A DNA stretch of 64,000 nucleotides, from NCBI RefSeq assembly GCF_900475275.1, contig NZ_LS483364.1:1426001-1490000 (forward strand). Reading direction: 5' to 3'. The number at the start of each line of letters is the position of its first letter. Position 1 is the first letter of the stretch. This DNA is from Streptococcus sanguinis (GTDB lineage Bacteria > Bacillota > Bacilli > Lactobacillales > Streptococcaceae). A program made the translations under genes and the position numbers. This document shows positions 36,962 to 46,737 of the stretch, in pieces. A model generated the notes under the pieces. It was not told the DNA's origin. It ran no database searches and saw nothing but the letters and a program-made list of their open reading frames with translations.

Positions 36962-37299
36962 ATGACAAATTCAGAAAAACTTTTTGCCTTTTTTGAAGCT
37001 GAAAACCAGCGTGATTGGCAAACCTATCAGACTTTTTTTCTGATCATGTTAGCTGGGAATTAGAGGGTGACACAATCGAAATCATCAAAGGCAAAGCGGA
37101 CTACCTGACTAAAATTCAAAAAATCTACCATAATAACCCTGTCCAATTTTCTTGCACTTATTATCAGCTTAGTCCTGACCAGAATCGGATTGTGACTATT
37201 TTAGAAAATGACTTTGGTGACCTGTCTTGTGATATCTTCTTCTTTGAAAAGGGCATGATAGTCAAAGAAATTGAATACCTACTAAAAAAAGCGGACTAA
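36962..37299 (+). pseudogene. Frameshifted NTF2/SnoaL-like small protein gene
   Basis: From ATG 36962 the frame reads MTNSEKLFAFFEAENQRDW and stops after 34 codons. The continuation (DHVSWELEGDTIEIIKGK to EIEYLLKKAD) is in another frame to 37299. The two join perfectly if the run of seven T at 37033-37039 had eight. The repaired protein would be 112 residues with the pattern of the SnoaL/NTF2-like fold (N-terminal helix with RDW, then FxDHVSWEL). It could be a true pseudogene, a phase-variable tract or a sequencing error. Confidence 0.75.
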
Positions 37300-37310
37300 C
37301 CGCTTTTTTT
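37284..37310. terminator. Bidirectional terminator between convergent genes
   Basis: An 11-bp stem AAAAAAAGCGG (37284-37294) / CCGCTTTTTTT (37300-37310) with an ACTAA loop includes the stop of the frameshifted gene and overlaps the glycerate kinase stop. Confidence 0.85.
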
Positions 37311-38414
37311 CATTTTTAGTACATTGCCAATATTTCTGGCCGTGCGAATCAAATTTTGCTCCGCCTGCTCTAGAAGCCTATCCAAACTATCTGCTCGTGC
37401 AATGATAGGAAAAGCTGCCTGAATATTCTCAACTGGGAAATCCGGTAAATCATCTGCCAGACTGCCGCAAATCGCCAGTACAGGGATGCCTTCTGGTGTT
37501 CGTCTTGCGACCCCGATTGGTGCCTTGCCCGCCAAAGACTGACGGTCCATCCGCCCCTCGCCCACTACGACCAAGTCCGCTTTTTTTACTCTTTCATCAA
37601 AATCTAGTAAATCTAGACAGGTTTCAATACCCGAAACAATTTTTCCTCCGGCAAAAGCAACCAGTCCTGCAGCCATTCCGCCTCCGGCCCCAGCTCCATC
37701 CATATCAATCACCTGAGGATTGACCAACTGATAGAAATCAGCCATGGCTTTATCCACTTGAGAGAATAATAAGGGAGCTAGACCTTTCTGTCCTCCGAAA
37801 ACAGTTGTCGCACCGCGCACTCCGCATAGAGGATTGTCTACATCCGTCAAAATCTCAATCTCAACTTCTTCCAAGTAAGCAGGAACCTGCTCAGCAGATA
37901 TCCGGGCAACCTTTTCTAAAGACGAGCCAATGGGGCACAATCTATGGTTATCCGCATCGAAAAATTCATAGCCCAGGCCAGCTGCCAGTCCAATCCCACC
38001 GTCATTGCTGGCCGAACCCCCAATACCAACTAAAATCTTTCTGACACCGTCTTCAGCCAGGCGCAAAATTAATTCTCCCAATCCTTTGGTTTCTATGGCC
38101 AAGGGATTTCGTTTTTCCTTAGGAATAGAGGCAAGTCCTACCAAGTCAGCCATTTCAAAAAGCGCTTGCTGATCGTTTCTAGCACAAGGCATTTTTACCG
38201 GCTGGCCAAAGGGACCAGTCACAGTGTGGTAAAATTTAGCCCAGCCCAAAGCTGCTGTCAGCGCAGCCATTGTCCCTTCGCCACCGTCACCCACCGATAG
38301 CAAGTCAAAGCTGGCATCTGGCAAGGCCTGAGAAAATCCTGTCCGCAGAGCTTGAGCAACCTGAGTAGCTGACAAACTTTCCTTGAAAGAATCCGGTGCA
38401 ATTAGAATATGCAT
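37296..38414 (-). CDS. glxK: Glycerate kinase
   Basis: A 372-residue kinase of the GarK/GlxK family that phosphorylates glycerate with ATP. Signature segments are APDSFKESLSA at the N-terminus, SVGDGGEGTMAAL (about 41-53), GIGGSASNDGGIGLAAGLG (about 140-158), DGAGAGGGMAAGLVAFAGG (about 239-257) and the final GRMDRQSLAGKAP motif. Length is typical. It lies 9 nt from the serB gene upstream, so the two are likely co-transcribed, linking glycerate and serine metabolism. Confidence 0.93.
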   Translation of the reverse strand: MHILIAPDSFKESLSATQVAQALRTGFSQALPDASFDLLSVGDGGEGTMAALTAALGWAKFYHTVTGPFGQPVKMPCARNDQQALFEMADLVGLASIPKEKRNPLAIETKGLGELILRLAEDGVRKILVGIGGSASNDGGIGLAAGLGYEFFDADNHRLCPIGSSLEKVARISAEQVPAYLEEVEIEILTDVDNPLCGVRGATTVFGGQKGLAPLLFSQVDKAMADFYQLVNPQVIDMDGAGAGGGMAAGLVAFAGGKIVSGIETCLDLLDFDERVKKADLVVVGEGRMDRQSLAGKAPIGVARRTPEGIPVLAICGSLADDLPDFPVENIQAAFPIIARADSLDRLLEQAEQNLIRTARNIGNVLKMKKSG

Positions 38415-38423
38415 GCTTCTCTC

Positions 38424-39071
38424 CTATTCTTTTCCATTGTCTAAAAGATCAATGACCCGATAGAGATTGCATTCTTGAATCTGGTAAGGAGCTTGCTCGC
38501 GCACGATCGGCTTGGCCATAAAAGCAATTCCCATCCCTGCCGCTTGAATCATAGGTAGATCATTGGCGCCGTCCCCCATGGCAATCGTTTGATTTAATTC
38601 CAACATATTTTCAGCTGCCCATGTTTTTAACATGGCAAGCTTGGTATCCTTAGTGACAATCTCTCCTAAGACTCGGCCTGTCAAAAGCCCCTGCCGGATT
38701 TCCAAACGATTTGCCTTGACGTAGTCAATTCCAAGCTGCTCAGCCAGTCTGTCCACGGTCTCATGAAAACCACCTGACACCAAGCATACTTTATAACCAC
38801 GTTTATGCAGCTCCTTGACTAGGTCCTCGGCTCCTGGCGTGAAGTGGATCCTTTCTGCAATTCGAGCAAAAATATCCTCCGGCAGGCCTTTTAAAAGAGC
38901 GACACGCTCACGTAAAGCAGCTTCGAAGTCCAACTCTCCTCGCATGGCACGCTCGGTAATAGCCGCAACCTGAGCTCCTACACCCGCCTCCTCTCCTAGC
39001 AGGTCAATCCCCTCTTCCATGATTAAGGTGCTGTCTACATCCATGACTAACAAGCCTTTGACTGTTTTCAT
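38424..39071 (-). CDS. serB: Phosphoserine phosphatase
   Basis: A 215-residue HAD-superfamily enzyme for the last step of serine synthesis. Motif I is MDVDSTLIMEEGIDLL (nucleophile Asp11, general acid Asp13). The cap follows (RERVALLKGL), then motif II at CLVSGGFHE, Lys in TKDTKLAML and motif III at AMGDGANDLPMI. The first two acidic residues and the ST pair are intact, so it should be active. It is first of the serB-glycerate kinase pair. Confidence 0.93.
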   Translation of the reverse strand: MKTVKGLLVMDVDSTLIMEEGIDLLGEEAGVGAQVAAITERAMRGELDFEAALRERVALLKGLPEDIFARIAERIHFTPGAEDLVKELHKRGYKVCLVSGGFHETVDRLAEQLGIDYVKANRLEIRQGLLTGRVLGEIVTKDTKLAMLKTWAAENMLELNQTIAMGDGANDLPMIQAAGMGIAFMAKPIVREQAPYQIQECNLYRVIDLLDNGKE

Positions 39072-39195
39072 TGTCCGACCTCATTTTTCTATTTTTTTGT
39101 ATTATACAGGAAATTCTATTTCAAAACAAGCTGGGATAAATTGAAGTCTCAGAATCCATGTTACTGACTGTTCTCTAGCGTTCTCTTTGCAAAAG

Positions 39196-39221
39196 AAAGA
39201 AGTTCCCAAAGGAACTTCTTT
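39196..39221 (-). terminator. Terminator of ezrA
   Basis: An 11-bp stem AAAGAAGTTCC / GGAACTTCTTT with a CAAA loop abuts the ezrA stop codon. The downstream T tract on the minus strand is interrupted by C residues, so strength is uncertain. Confidence 0.6.
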
Positions 39222-40945
39222 TAAAAACGAATATTCTCGCGTGTTTTTTCGTAGGATGTCACAAAACGCTCTGTCACGCCTGGCTCGACAAGATCCAAAG
39301 CTTTTGAAATGATTTCCAACGATTGAGCATAGTCGTAGTCATGTTCAAAGACATACAAGGACTTGTTGAAGGCCGCCTGTACATTATCATCAAAGGAACG
39401 ATAGCGGTTTGAATACTGCAGCAGCTGCTCAGTCAAGGTAGCATCTTGGACGATACGATAGGTCTCTTCTTCCAATTGCTCCATATCATTTCCCAGAATT
39501 TCCAGCCAACGGTTAACTGATTCGATATTGACTCGTGTAGCTTCCAATTCCTTCACCAACTCTTCAATATTGTTGCTAGTTGAGAAGAAAATTTCTAAGA
39601 AAGAGTCTGGAATACCTGGCAAATTGCGTTTTTCCATATATCTCTTAATGGTATGCAATTTGTTAGCATAGATATTGACCTTCTGGCGAGCATTGGCATC
39701 ATCTTTTTCAATCTCTGCCAGTGCTTCACCAAGAGAAATCTGCTCATCTTCGATTTCTTTCAAACGCTCTTGGATAGCTTCCAACTCTTCCTGAACCACA
39801 GAATAAGCTTGCTTGGTTTCAGAAGAATCTTCTACCGCGCTAAGCACCACATCTTCCTGGGCAGAAAGCTCAGCTTGCAACTCCTTGACATGAGAAGTTT
39901 CCGTATCAGAGAGAAGGAAAGTTTGAGACAAACGTTCTATCTCTTTTTGGAGTTGCTGGTTGTTTTCCTTTGTATGAGCCAGATAGCTAGGCAAGTTTTT
40001 AATCAGCTTCTCCACTACTTTGTGGGCTTCAATTTCCCGCGTAAAAATTTCATAGAGAGCGTTAATCTCTTCTTGTGCCTGCTCATTTTCATACTCAGCA
40101 TTATCCAGCTCTAGGGCCGAAATATTGGCTTCGTTGCGTTTGAGACTTGCATGAAGCTGCTGGAAGCGAGACTCTATATCTGTTTCGATAAAGTGATAAC
40201 CAGATTCCAAGAGTTTACGGTGACCAGACTCTAAGTCTTCCAACTGATCTGGCAATTTCACAGTCAACTCTTCGACAATAGCAGGAACTTTCTCAACGAT
40301 ATGTGTCAGAGCAAGAATATGATCCTCAGCCTTGTCCAAGATTTCAGCTGCTTCAACCGGGTCACCCGAAGAATTAAGAGTTACAAACTGAGAAAACTCT
40401 GATTGGATATTTTCCAGCTGTTTCTCAATCTCAGCTAAGGCTTGCCCATACGAGTCTGCATTCTCCGCCACCTGGGTTTGCAGTTTTTCAAACAAATCCA
40501 GGGCATGGAGCACACGACCGCTGTTCTTAGACTCTTGCTCTTTAAGATCTTCCAAGGCTTCTCGAATCATCTTGATATCTTCTTCGATCAAATCAATCTG
40601 ACTCTCAATATTGCCAATTGCATGCTTGGCTTTTATGAAACGGAAAGAATTATTGTAACCTTCTGCTTCAAATAGATTATTTTCGATATCAGCAAATGAA
40701 TTTAAGGACAAGTCTACCCATTTTTGATTCCATTCACGGAAGGCTACCTGACTCTGCCCAATCAAATGCATATTTTTTACTTCTTCAACTTCATCATTTA
40801 CAGGGAGATTGTAAAGTGCTTCTTTTCTCTCCTCCAAATTTTGAAGTAAAGCTTCATTTCTCTTTCTCATCAGAACTGCAGTACCATAGCCGACAACCAA
40901 AAGCAGAGCTACCACAGCAACGAGAATAACTAGTCCAATAGACAT
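39221..40945 (-). CDS. ezrA: Septation ring regulator EzrA
   Basis: A 574-residue division protein. I start at ATG 40945 (GAAGGAG 6 nt upstream), which places the single membrane span at about 3-24, the normal EzrA layout; an in-frame codon eleven residues earlier lacks a site. The rest is cytoplasmic and almost wholly coiled-coil/spectrin-like (many heptads such as LVEKLIKNLPSYLAHTKENN). EzrA tethers and restrains FtsZ at the membrane and links it to wall synthesis. It follows gyrB by 86 nt, the order known from pneumococcus. Confidence 0.95.
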   Translation of the reverse strand: MSIGLVILVAVVALLLVVGYGTAVLMRKRNEALLQNLEERKEALYNLPVNDEVEEVKNMHLIGQSQVAFREWNQKWVDLSLNSFADIENNLFEAEGYNNSFRFIKAKHAIGNIESQIDLIEEDIKMIREALEDLKEQESKNSGRVLHALDLFEKLQTQVAENADSYGQALAEIEKQLENIQSEFSQFVTLNSSGDPVEAAEILDKAEDHILALTHIVEKVPAIVEELTVKLPDQLEDLESGHRKLLESGYHFIETDIESRFQQLHASLKRNEANISALELDNAEYENEQAQEEINALYEIFTREIEAHKVVEKLIKNLPSYLAHTKENNQQLQKEIERLSQTFLLSDTETSHVKELQAELSAQEDVVLSAVEDSSETKQAYSVVQEELEAIQERLKEIEDEQISLGEALAEIEKDDANARQKVNIYANKLHTIKRYMEKRNLPGIPDSFLEIFFSTSNNIEELVKELEATRVNIESVNRWLEILGNDMEQLEEETYRIVQDATLTEQLLQYSNRYRSFDDNVQAAFNKSLYVFEHDYDYAQSLEIISKALDLVEPGVTERFVTSYEKTRENIRF

Positions 40946-41031
40946 ATAGAACTCCTTCACATTGTTACTATAAAGCAAACATAATGATTATATCATATTT
41001 TTGCCCATAATGGTTGATTTTTCTGATTTTT

Positions 41032-42993
<1,962 letters not shown>

Positions 42994-43560
42994 CTAATCA
43001 ATATCTATAAATTCTTCAAGATGCTGCATATTATCAAAGAGATAGGTATCAAAGCCAGCTGCCTGCCCTGCTTCAATATCCAGTGGACGGTCACCAATGA
43101 CCAAGCCAGAGGATATCTGATACTTGTCTTTTAGATAGAGCATGGAGTCTGGTGAGGGTTTCCTTGGAAAGCCATTCGCCGATGTCACCACTTCTGTAAA
43201 TGCTGATGCAATGGCCGTTTTCTCCAAGATTTCCAGCACTTGATTGTCCCGGTGGGAGACCAGAAAGTTCCTACCACCCTTGTCCACAATCCGCCTAAGC
43301 AAGTCTGCCGCTCCGTCAAATAAAACAGGGTGACTCAACTCTTCTGCTTCATTGGCCTTATAAAACTTTAAAAAGTCTTTTTCTTGGGGAGCAAACTGCT
43401 GGACTGCATAGTCCGTAGACACCTTGAGGGCCTTATAAACTTCGTCGTGACCAGCTTGCAGACCAAACTCTTTCAAGGTTTGAACAAAAGCTGCAGTCGA
43501 AGTTTCATAATTATCCAAGAGTGTTCCACCTAAATCCCAGATGTAATCTTGATAATTCAT
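42994..43560 (-). CDS. HAD-IA phosphatase (phosphoglycolate phosphatase-like)
   Basis: A 188-residue HAD hydrolase with motif I DYIWDLGGTLLDNY, motif II LVSHRD, Lys in KPSPDSMLYL and motif III VIGDRPLDIEAGQAAG. Motif I has Gly in place of the usual second Asp (DLGGT rather than DxDGT), which is common in this streptococcal group but may change activity. Substrate is unknown. I use the ATG at 43560; an ATG three codons earlier overlaps the -10 box. The gene precedes gyrB. Confidence 0.85.
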   Translation of the reverse strand: MNYQDYIWDLGGTLLDNYETSTAAFVQTLKEFGLQAGHDEVYKALKVSTDYAVQQFAPQEKDFLKFYKANEAEELSHPVLFDGAADLLRRIVDKGGRNFLVSHRDNQVLEILEKTAIASAFTEVVTSANGFPRKPSPDSMLYLKDKYQISSGLVIGDRPLDIEAGQAAGFDTYLFDNMQHLEEFIDID

Positions 43561-43567
43561 ACCTTTC

Positions 43568-43576
43568 ATTATACCA
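43568..43576 (-). promoter_or_regulatory. Extended -10 promoter of HAD phosphatase-gyrB operon
   Basis: TGGTATAAT on the minus strand ends 7 nt before the ATG at 43560, so the transcript would begin at or next to the start codon. The only SD-like bases (AAAGG) sit 1 nt from that ATG, too close to work. Confidence 0.5.
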
Positions 43577-43757
43577 TAATTTTCATGAAAAAGGGGCTAA
43601 TATTTGCCCGAATCCAGCACTTTTGCGACTTTTTCAACCCTTTTTCTAAACAAAATATCTCAAAGAATCCAAAATTTAAAAATGGATGATACTTTCATCC
43701 TTCTCAACAGCTCTAAACCCGTTCCATATAGAGGACGGCAAAGAGTCATAAGGGTTC

Positions 43758-43788
43758 AAAAAAGCTGGGAAACATTATGAATCCCAGC
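43758..43788 (-). terminator. Terminator of DJ-1/PfpI gene
   Basis: The stem GCTGGGA (43764-43770) / TCCCAGC (43782-43788) with an 11-nt loop is followed by T6 on the minus strand, just beyond the stop at 43795. Confidence 0.75.
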
Positions 43789-43794
43789 CTATTT

Positions 43795-44343
43795 TTAATT
43801 TCCAAATACATCTGTATAAAGCATAGCATCAGCCAACTGGTCCGCATCTCCGCCCAGCTGACGAACCAGCTCATAGGCAAAAGCCAAGGCAGTTGATGGA
43901 CCACGGCTAGTAATCAGCTTCCCATCAACAAGAACTGTTTCTTTACGGTAAGTTCCATTTTTAATATTGTCTTGCGCACCATCATAGCAAGTGAAATACT
44001 TACCAGTCAAGATACCTGCGCGGTCAAGAGCAATGGGAGCGGCACAAATGGCAGCGATGAATTTATCCGACTGCTGAAAGTCCTTCAAAACCTGCATCAG
44101 GCGGTCATCATCGCGAAGATTAGCTGATCCCGGCATCCCCCCTGGCAAGATGACCATATCATAGTCATCCAGTCTGCCCTTCCAGACCTGATCCGCCTGA
44201 ACAGTGATGGCGTGAGAGCCAGTCACTGATTCATCAAAACCAATCATATGACAGACAAGACCTGCACGGCGCAAGACATCCACAACTGTCAAGGCCTCGA
44301 TTTCTTCAAAGCCGGGAGCTAGGAGTAAAGCTGCTTTTTTCAT
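43795..44343 (-). CDS. DJ-1/PfpI family protein
   Basis: A 182-residue protein of the YajL/DJ-1 branch, sometimes mislabelled as a thiamin gene. The nucleophilic Cys is in AAICAAPIALDRAGI (about residue 99), with the partner acidic residue in GFEEIEALT near the N-terminus and the VILPGGMPGS loop. Family members act as chaperones, deglycases or amidases; the activity is debated. SD AAAGGA precedes ATG. It is downstream of rodA by 69 nt. Confidence 0.9.
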   Translation of the reverse strand: MKKAALLLAPGFEEIEALTVVDVLRRAGLVCHMIGFDESVTGSHAITVQADQVWKGRLDDYDMVILPGGMPGSANLRDDDRLMQVLKDFQQSDKFIAAICAAPIALDRAGILTGKYFTCYDGAQDNIKNGTYRKETVLVDGKLITSRGPSTALAFAYELVRQLGGDADQLADAMLYTDVFGN

Positions 44344-44412
44344 GAAAATATCCTTTCTGAGATGAGCCAGTCACAAAATCACATCTGATTTATGAGACAA
44401 AAACTTGCTTTT

Positions 44413-45645
44413 TTATTTTAATTTCTTCAGTACGACTTTTTTACGGACAGCTGGAATTCGCTCCTTCTTTTCATCCGTCAAGCTGTTCTGATAGGAGACG
44501 GACAGCAGGAGACCAACACCGATAAGATTACTGATGATGGAGGAGCCGCCCTGTGAGATAAAGGGCAGCGGAATCCCTGTTAGAGGCAGAATCCCTGTCA
44601 CCGCTCCAATATTTTCAAAGATATGGAAGAGCAGCATCATGATAAAGCCAGTCGAGATGTAAGTATAAAACTGGTTATTGGATTTAATCGTAATCTTGAG
44701 CATGCGGTAAATCAGCAGTAAATAGAGCATGATAACCAAGGTTGAACCTAAGAAACCAAAATCTTCAGCAATGACGGTGAAAATCATATCGCTTTCCCGA
44801 ACAGGAACCAAGAGATTCGAAATATTAAAGCCTTGACCTGTCAAGCCTCCGCTTCCGACAGCGATTTGTCCCTGTGCTTGCTGGAAGGTGGTCGTCTGAG
44901 CGTAGTCAAAGGGATGAAGCCAAGCCAAAATCCGATTGATTTGGTAGGTCGGCATGCCAAGATTGTGCAGAAAGGCACGACCGCCATCGGAAATAAAGAT
45001 AAAGAGAAATCCTCCCAACAGCAGGACTCCCGTCAGAAAGACCGGCAGGATAATCTTCCAAGAAACACCTGACAGTAGAACAATGCCGCCGTATATAGCA
45101 ACAAAAACCAGAGCCGTCCCCAAATCACTCTGAAGGGTTAACAGAACCAGAACAGGCAAAGTGTAGAGCCCAAGCTTCAGAATTAGAAAAAAGTCTAAAG
45201 CCAAGGTTCGCTCATCCTGCTTGTGCTGCTGGAGAAAATGAACCACCAGCCGCGACAGCATGAGAATATATGAAATCTTCATGAACTCCGAGGGCTGAAA
45301 AAGGGTCACACCACGAATAGCAATCCAGTTTTTGGAACCAGTGGAGGCTACCAGAGATTGACTGTAAAAAATCAGAGGTAAGACCATGAGGCCAAGACCA
45401 AAAACATAGAGATAAGGCGTAATTTTCCAGAGAAACTTGGTATTAAAAAACATGAGGATAAAGCTGAGCAGGAAGCCCACCGCAATCCAGGCAATCTGCT
45501 GACCAACCATGGGCCAGGCATTGTCAGGATAATCATGACTAACAGCAATGTAAATAGCCACAACTCCGATTGAAAGCAGCATCAAAACAGGCAAAATTAA
45601 ACTATAATCAATCCGAGACTCAAACGTCCGTCTTTGATAGGGCAT
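44413..45645 (-). CDS. rodA: SEDS-family peptidoglycan polymerase RodA
   Basis: A 410-residue integral membrane protein with ten spans typical of RodA/FtsW/SpoVE. Signature segments are RGVTLFQPSEFMKISYIL (about 110-127), the large extracellular loop with LAWLHPFDYAQTTTFQQ and AVGSGGLTGQG, and LTGIPLPFISQGGSS near the C-terminus. RodA polymerises glycan strands for peripheral wall growth with a class B PBP. Position near gyrB/ezrA matches the pneumococcal rodA locus (recollection), so I prefer RodA to FtsW. It follows the YeiH gene by 12 nt. Confidence 0.9.
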   Translation of the reverse strand: MPYQRRTFESRIDYSLILPVLMLLSIGVVAIYIAVSHDYPDNAWPMVGQQIAWIAVGFLLSFILMFFNTKFLWKITPYLYVFGLGLMVLPLIFYSQSLVASTGSKNWIAIRGVTLFQPSEFMKISYILMLSRLVVHFLQQHKQDERTLALDFFLILKLGLYTLPVLVLLTLQSDLGTALVFVAIYGGIVLLSGVSWKIILPVFLTGVLLLGGFLFIFISDGGRAFLHNLGMPTYQINRILAWLHPFDYAQTTTFQQAQGQIAVGSGGLTGQGFNISNLLVPVRESDMIFTVIAEDFGFLGSTLVIMLYLLLIYRMLKITIKSNNQFYTYISTGFIMMLLFHIFENIGAVTGILPLTGIPLPFISQGGSSIISNLIGVGLLLSVSYQNSLTDEKKERIPAVRKKVVLKKLK

Positions 45646-45657
45646 AGTCCCTCCTTT

Positions 45658-46632
45658 TTAGAAAAAATACTGGATAATCAAGCTGGAAACAGCGACGCAA
45701 AACCAAGCGAAAGCACCAGTCAGCAAAGGCGCTGCTCCTGCTTGCTTAAACTGCTTAAAGGAAACCTTTGCGCCAATAGCTGCCAAGGCCATAGCCATCA
45801 GCCACTGAGAAATGAATTTTGTATAGGGGATGACAGAGGCCGGCAGAAATCCAAGACTGCTGATAAGTGAAGCTAGGACAAACCAAGCTATAAACCAAGG
45901 AAAAATCTGTTTCAAGTTTGTCTTTTGTGATGACTGCTTAGACTTAATATAGCGATAAGCTGCGAAGATCAAGCAGGCCGGTACAATCATCAGAGCCCGA
46001 CTAAGCTTGACAATAGTCGCCAAGTCCCCAGCTGACGGGCTATATGTATAGCCTGCTGCCACTACTGACGAAGTATCATTGATGGCTGTTCCAGCCCAAG
46101 TCCCGAAAAAGGTATCCGACATCTGCAGCAAATGCCCTAAAAAAGGGAAAATGAATACTGCTAAAATATTGAAAAAGAAAATAGTGGAGATGGACAGGGC
46201 AATTTCCTCTTCATCAGCGTCTAAGATTGGTGAAGCAGCCGCAATGGCAGAGCCTCCGCAGATGGCTGTTCCAAAACCGATTAAAATAGTCAAGACACGG
46301 TTCATCTTAAAGAAACGGCCAGCCAGATAAGCCGCCAGAAAGGCTATCAGAATGGTGATAAGACTGATACGAAGAGAAGAAATCCCTGTCTCAGAAACCT
46401 GACCAATGGACATGGAAAATCCCAAAAAGATGATGGAATACTGCAACAATTTCTTCCCCGAATAGCTGAGTCCTTCCTGAAAAACAGCCGGCAGCTTCAT
46501 GCTGTTGTTCAAAACAATCCCAAAGACAATAGCCAAAACACTAGAGCCTATCAAGGGAAGCAAGCTGCCTAAAAAGATAGAAACAGCCGCTATGCCAAAG
46601 GATAACAGAATTCCTGGTAAATATTTTTTCAC
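45658..46632 (-). CDS. YeiH family putative sulfate exporter
   Basis: A 324-residue membrane protein with about ten spans, of the YeiH/UPF0324 family. Characteristic segments are GFGTAICGGSAIAAASPIL (about 120-138) and GTAINDTSSVVAAGY (about 185-199). Start chosen at GTG 46632, which has AAGGGG at proper distance; a GTG two codons earlier overlaps that site. The family is annotated as putative sulfate exporter but transport has rarely been shown, so substrate is uncertain. It is first of a short operon with rodA. Confidence 0.87.
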   Translation of the reverse strand: MKKYLPGILLSFGIAAVSIFLGSLLPLIGSSVLAIVFGIVLNNSMKLPAVFQEGLSYSGKKLLQYSIIFLGFSMSIGQVSETGISSLRISLITILIAFLAAYLAGRFFKMNRVLTILIGFGTAICGGSAIAAASPILDADEEEIALSISTIFFFNILAVFIFPFLGHLLQMSDTFFGTWAGTAINDTSSVVAAGYTYSPSAGDLATIVKLSRALMIVPACLIFAAYRYIKSKQSSQKTNLKQIFPWFIAWFVLASLISSLGFLPASVIPYTKFISQWLMAMALAAIGAKVSFKQFKQAGAAPLLTGAFAWFCVAVSSLIIQYFF

Positions 46633-46737
46633 GAACACCCCTTCTTTCCTATGCTTCTCATTATAACAAATTTTGTCCCAAAAATCTGAATGAACCTAAA
46701 AAATCAGCCGATAAAACTCAGCTGATTTGAGATAGTT

